Assembly: GCF_036250675.1 (NCBI RefSeq) | Contig: NZ_CP109592.1 | Location: 4,030,001-4,094,000, forward strand | Length of the DNA: 64,000 nt | From: Streptomyces sp. NBC_01689 | GTDB taxonomy: Bacteria > Actinomycetota > Actinomycetes > Streptomycetales > Streptomycetaceae | Direction: 5' to 3' | Shown: positions 62,157 through 64,000 of the stretch, one piece after another | Numbering within the stretch: position 1 is the first letter of the stretch | Layout: each line of letters starts with the position of its first letter | Made by a program: the position numbers and the translations under genes | Notes under the pieces: model-generated | Database searches by the model: none | What the model was told of the DNA's origin: nothing | What the model saw: the letters and a program-made list of their open reading frames with translations, nothing else

Positions 62157-63629
62157 TTATACGAACACGCTCACCACGGCGGCCACGGCGAACCCGGCGA
62201 CGGACAGCACCGACTCCAGGACGGTCCAGGTCTTCAGGGTGTCCCGCTCGCTGATGCCGAAGTACTTGGCGACCATCCAGAAGCCGCCGTCGTTGACGTG
62301 CGAGGCGAAGATCGAGCCCGCCGAAATGGCCATGATGACCAGCGCGACGAACGCCTGGGAGTGGTCGCCCTCGGTCAGCAGCGGGGCCACGATGCCGGCC
62401 GTGGTCACGATCGCGACCGTGGCCGAGCCCTGGGCGACCCGCAGGACCAGCGAGATCAGGTAGGCGAGGACGACCACCGGCAGACCGACGTCGTTGAAGG
62501 TGTCGGAGAGCGCCTGCGCGACGCCGCTGCCCTTGAGGACCGCGCCGAAGACCCCGCCCGCGCCGACCACCAGCAGGATGTTGCCGACCGGCTTGAGGGA
62601 GGCGGTGGACACCGTCTCCAGCGACTTCCGGGACCAGCCGCGACGGATGCCGAGCAGGTAGTACGCGAGCAGCAGCGCGATCGTCAGCGCGACGAAGGGG
62701 TGACCGAAGAACTCGATGACCGAGCGGCCGGTGGAGGGGTCGAAGGCGATCGAGGAGAAGGTCGCGAGCAGGATCAGCACGAGGGGCGTACCGATGATGC
62801 CCAGCACCGTACCGAGCGGCACCGGCGCCTCGCGCGGCGTGACGCCCGCGGTCCGCTGCTCCTCGGCCAGCGCGGCCTTCGCCTCGTCGGCGGCCTCGAC
62901 CATGTCCTGGGGCACGGGGACGAAGATCCGCTTGCCGATCCAGGCCGCCCAGGCCCAGGCCGCGAGCACGGCGGGGACGCCGCAGACGATGCCCATCAGG
63001 ATGACCCAGCCGAGGTCGACGTGGAGCAGACCGGCGGCGGCCACCGGACCCGGGTGCGGCGGCAGGAACGCGTGGGTCATGGACAGGCCGGCGAGCAGCG
63101 GCAGGCAGTACAGGAGGATCGACTTGCCGCCGCGCTTGGCGGCCGCGTACACGATCGGCGCGAGGACGAAGATGCCGACGTCGAAGAAGACCGGGATGCC
63201 GAAGATGAGACCGGTGAGTCCCATGGCGAGCGGGGCGCGCTTCTCGCCGAAGATCTGGAGCAGCCGGGAGGCCAGTACCTCGGCCCCGCCGGAGACTTCG
63301 AGCACGGCGCCGAGCATGGTGCCGAGCCCGATGATGATCGCGATGTGGCCGAGGGTGCCGCCCATGCCGGACTCGATGAGCGAGACGGCGTCGGAACGCT
63401 GGACGGTGCCGAAGAGTTCGGTGACCGAGAGACCGGCCGCGAGGCCGACGGCTATGGAGACCGCGAGCAACGCGACGAACGGCTGCAGTCTGACCTTGAT
63501 GATCAGGAAGAGGAGAAGCAGGATGCCGAGCGCGGCGACCGTGAGCAGTCCGGCGGTGCCGTGGATGAGGGCGATGAGTCCACCGGTGTGGGGTGGGGTC
63601 TCGGGAGCGGCGGCGGCGAGCAGGGACAT
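62157..63629 (-). CDS. gntP: GntP-family gluconate permease
   Basis: 490 aa with about 12-13 TM helices (for example LLTVAALGILLLLFLIIKV, GHIAIIIGLGTMLGAVLEVSGG, LAMGLTGLIFGIPVFFDVGIFVLAPIV, GLSMTHAFLPPHPGPVAAA). IGLGTMLG, FDVGIFVLAPI and THAFLPPHPGPVAAA are GntP family signatures. H+-coupled uptake of gluconate or a similar sugar acid, or a D-amino-acid-related acid. ATG 63629 is taken. Upstream on the same strand is a RidA gene; in Streptomyces such pairs occur in D-amino-acid catabolic clusters, so the substrate may differ from gluconate. Confidence 0.94.
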   Translation of the reverse strand: MSLLAAAAPETPPHTGGLIALIHGTAGLLTVAALGILLLLFLIIKVRLQPFVALLAVSIAVGLAAGLSVTELFGTVQRSDAVSLIESGMGGTLGHIAIIIGLGTMLGAVLEVSGGAEVLASRLLQIFGEKRAPLAMGLTGLIFGIPVFFDVGIFVLAPIVYAAAKRGGKSILLYCLPLLAGLSMTHAFLPPHPGPVAAAGLLHVDLGWVILMGIVCGVPAVLAAWAWAAWIGKRIFVPVPQDMVEAADEAKAALAEEQRTAGVTPREAPVPLGTVLGIIGTPLVLILLATFSSIAFDPSTGRSVIEFFGHPFVALTIALLLAYYLLGIRRGWSRKSLETVSTASLKPVGNILLVVGAGGVFGAVLKGSGVAQALSDTFNDVGLPVVVLAYLISLVLRVAQGSATVAIVTTAGIVAPLLTEGDHSQAFVALVIMAISAGSIFASHVNDGGFWMVAKYFGISERDTLKTWTVLESVLSVAGFAVAAVVSVFV

Positions 63630-63758
63630 CAAGGGGGACCTCGTAATTCCATGGGGCTTTCGGGGCAGGGGGTATCGCGGTGCGGCGCCCCGGGGACGGG
63701 CGCCGCACCGTGACGACGTGCGGGGTGCGGGTGGAGCGGGAGCGGGCGGGGCCCGGCG

Positions 63759-64000
63759 TCAGCCGAGGACGGCCAGCGCGTCGATCTCGACGAGGAGGCC
63801 CGCGGGCAGACCGACGTAGACGGTCGTGCGGGCGGCGGGGGGCGCGGTGAGGCCCTGCTCCTCGAAGTACGCGTTGTAGATCTGGTTCATCTCGGCGAAG
63901 TGGTCGACGTCGGTGAGGTAGACGCGGATCATCATCGCGTCGTCCCAGGTGGCGCCGCCCTCCTCGAGGATGGCGCGGACGTTGGCGAGGGTCTGGAGGG
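63759..64000 (-). CDS. RidA-family enamine/imine deaminase (C-terminal part, truncated by window edge)
   Basis: The minus-strand frame runs off the window end; the last 80 residues are visible: TLANVRAILEEGGATWDDAMMIRVYLTDVDHFAEMNQIYNAYF (split), then PPAARTTVYVGLPAGLLVEIDALAVLG and TGA at 63761-63759. R-TTVYVGLPAGLLVEIDA carries the substrate-binding Arg and the conserved Glu of RidA/YjgF. It hydrolyses reactive enamines made by PLP enzymes. It is 127 bp upstream of gntP on the same strand, probably one operon. Confidence 0.92.
   Translation of the reverse strand, partial: LQTLANVRAILEEGGATWDDAMMIRVYLTDVDHFAEMNQIYNAYFEEQGLTAPPAARTTVYVGLPAGLLVEIDALAVLG

Overview
The window is chromosomal DNA from a high-GC actinomycete and almost certainly a Streptomyces. 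Codon third positions are strongly G/C, many starts are GTG, and it carries a WhiB-like regulator, a SpoIIE-type phosphatase, a DUF6542 membrane protein, an oxyR-ahpCD locus, and dispersed intergenic palindromes of the kind familiar from Streptomyces. From memory the gene order resembles the S. coelicolor chromosome around SCO4985-SCO5063 (inverted); I could not check this. There is no rRNA, tRNA, insertion sequence or CRISPR array.

Layout. 1-0.95 kb: a truncated helix-hairpin-helix protein and a RelE-toxin remnant. 0.9-9.4 kb: housekeeping and central metabolism (ychF, DUF6542, ispH-ppgK, xseAB, a RutE-like nitroreductase, a 7-bp tandem repeat, DUF4245, glpX). 9.5-21 kb: wblI, a DUF1707 protein, both fumarase classes, an SH3 exoprotein, an XRE-DUF2690 regulator, DUF402, a SpoIIE-type phosphatase preceded by a small overlapping gene, and catalase. 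21-31 kb: a class A penicillin-binding protein, a coupled SPFH/ribbon-helix-helix pair, a PadR-ABC exporter operon, and the oxyR | ahpC-ahpD peroxide-defence locus. 31-42 kb: an AI-2E permease, a lytic transglycosylase with a long leader, PhoH-PIN, an isoprenyl transferase, an aldo/keto reductase, a probable 6C-type small RNA, and small enzymes.

41.7-45 kb is a three-gene minus-strand operon: a small partner protein, a 764-aa protein with a WXG motif, and a lipoprotein. It looks like a type VII secretion effector or toxin-type module of unknown function. 45.2-57.5 kb is a long minus-strand Tad/Flp pilus locus: CpaB, a CpaE ATPase fused to a TadE pseudopilin, TadE, TadA, TadB, TadC, an embedded histidine kinase and response regulator, Flp pilin, a TadG-like protein with an apparent CTG start, a lipoprotein, an OmpA-domain protein and a reductase. 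No prepilin peptidase gene is present. 58-64 kb: a GH18 chitinase with a DasR-like operator over its promoter, a secreted zinc carboxypeptidase, an acidic protein, a GntP permease and the end of a RidA protein.

Themes. Secretion and cell-envelope functions dominate the right half. Many genes are translationally coupled by 1-8 bp overlaps. Several genes have a TANNNT -10 box 6-7 nt before the start codon, the layout expected of leaderless mRNAs.
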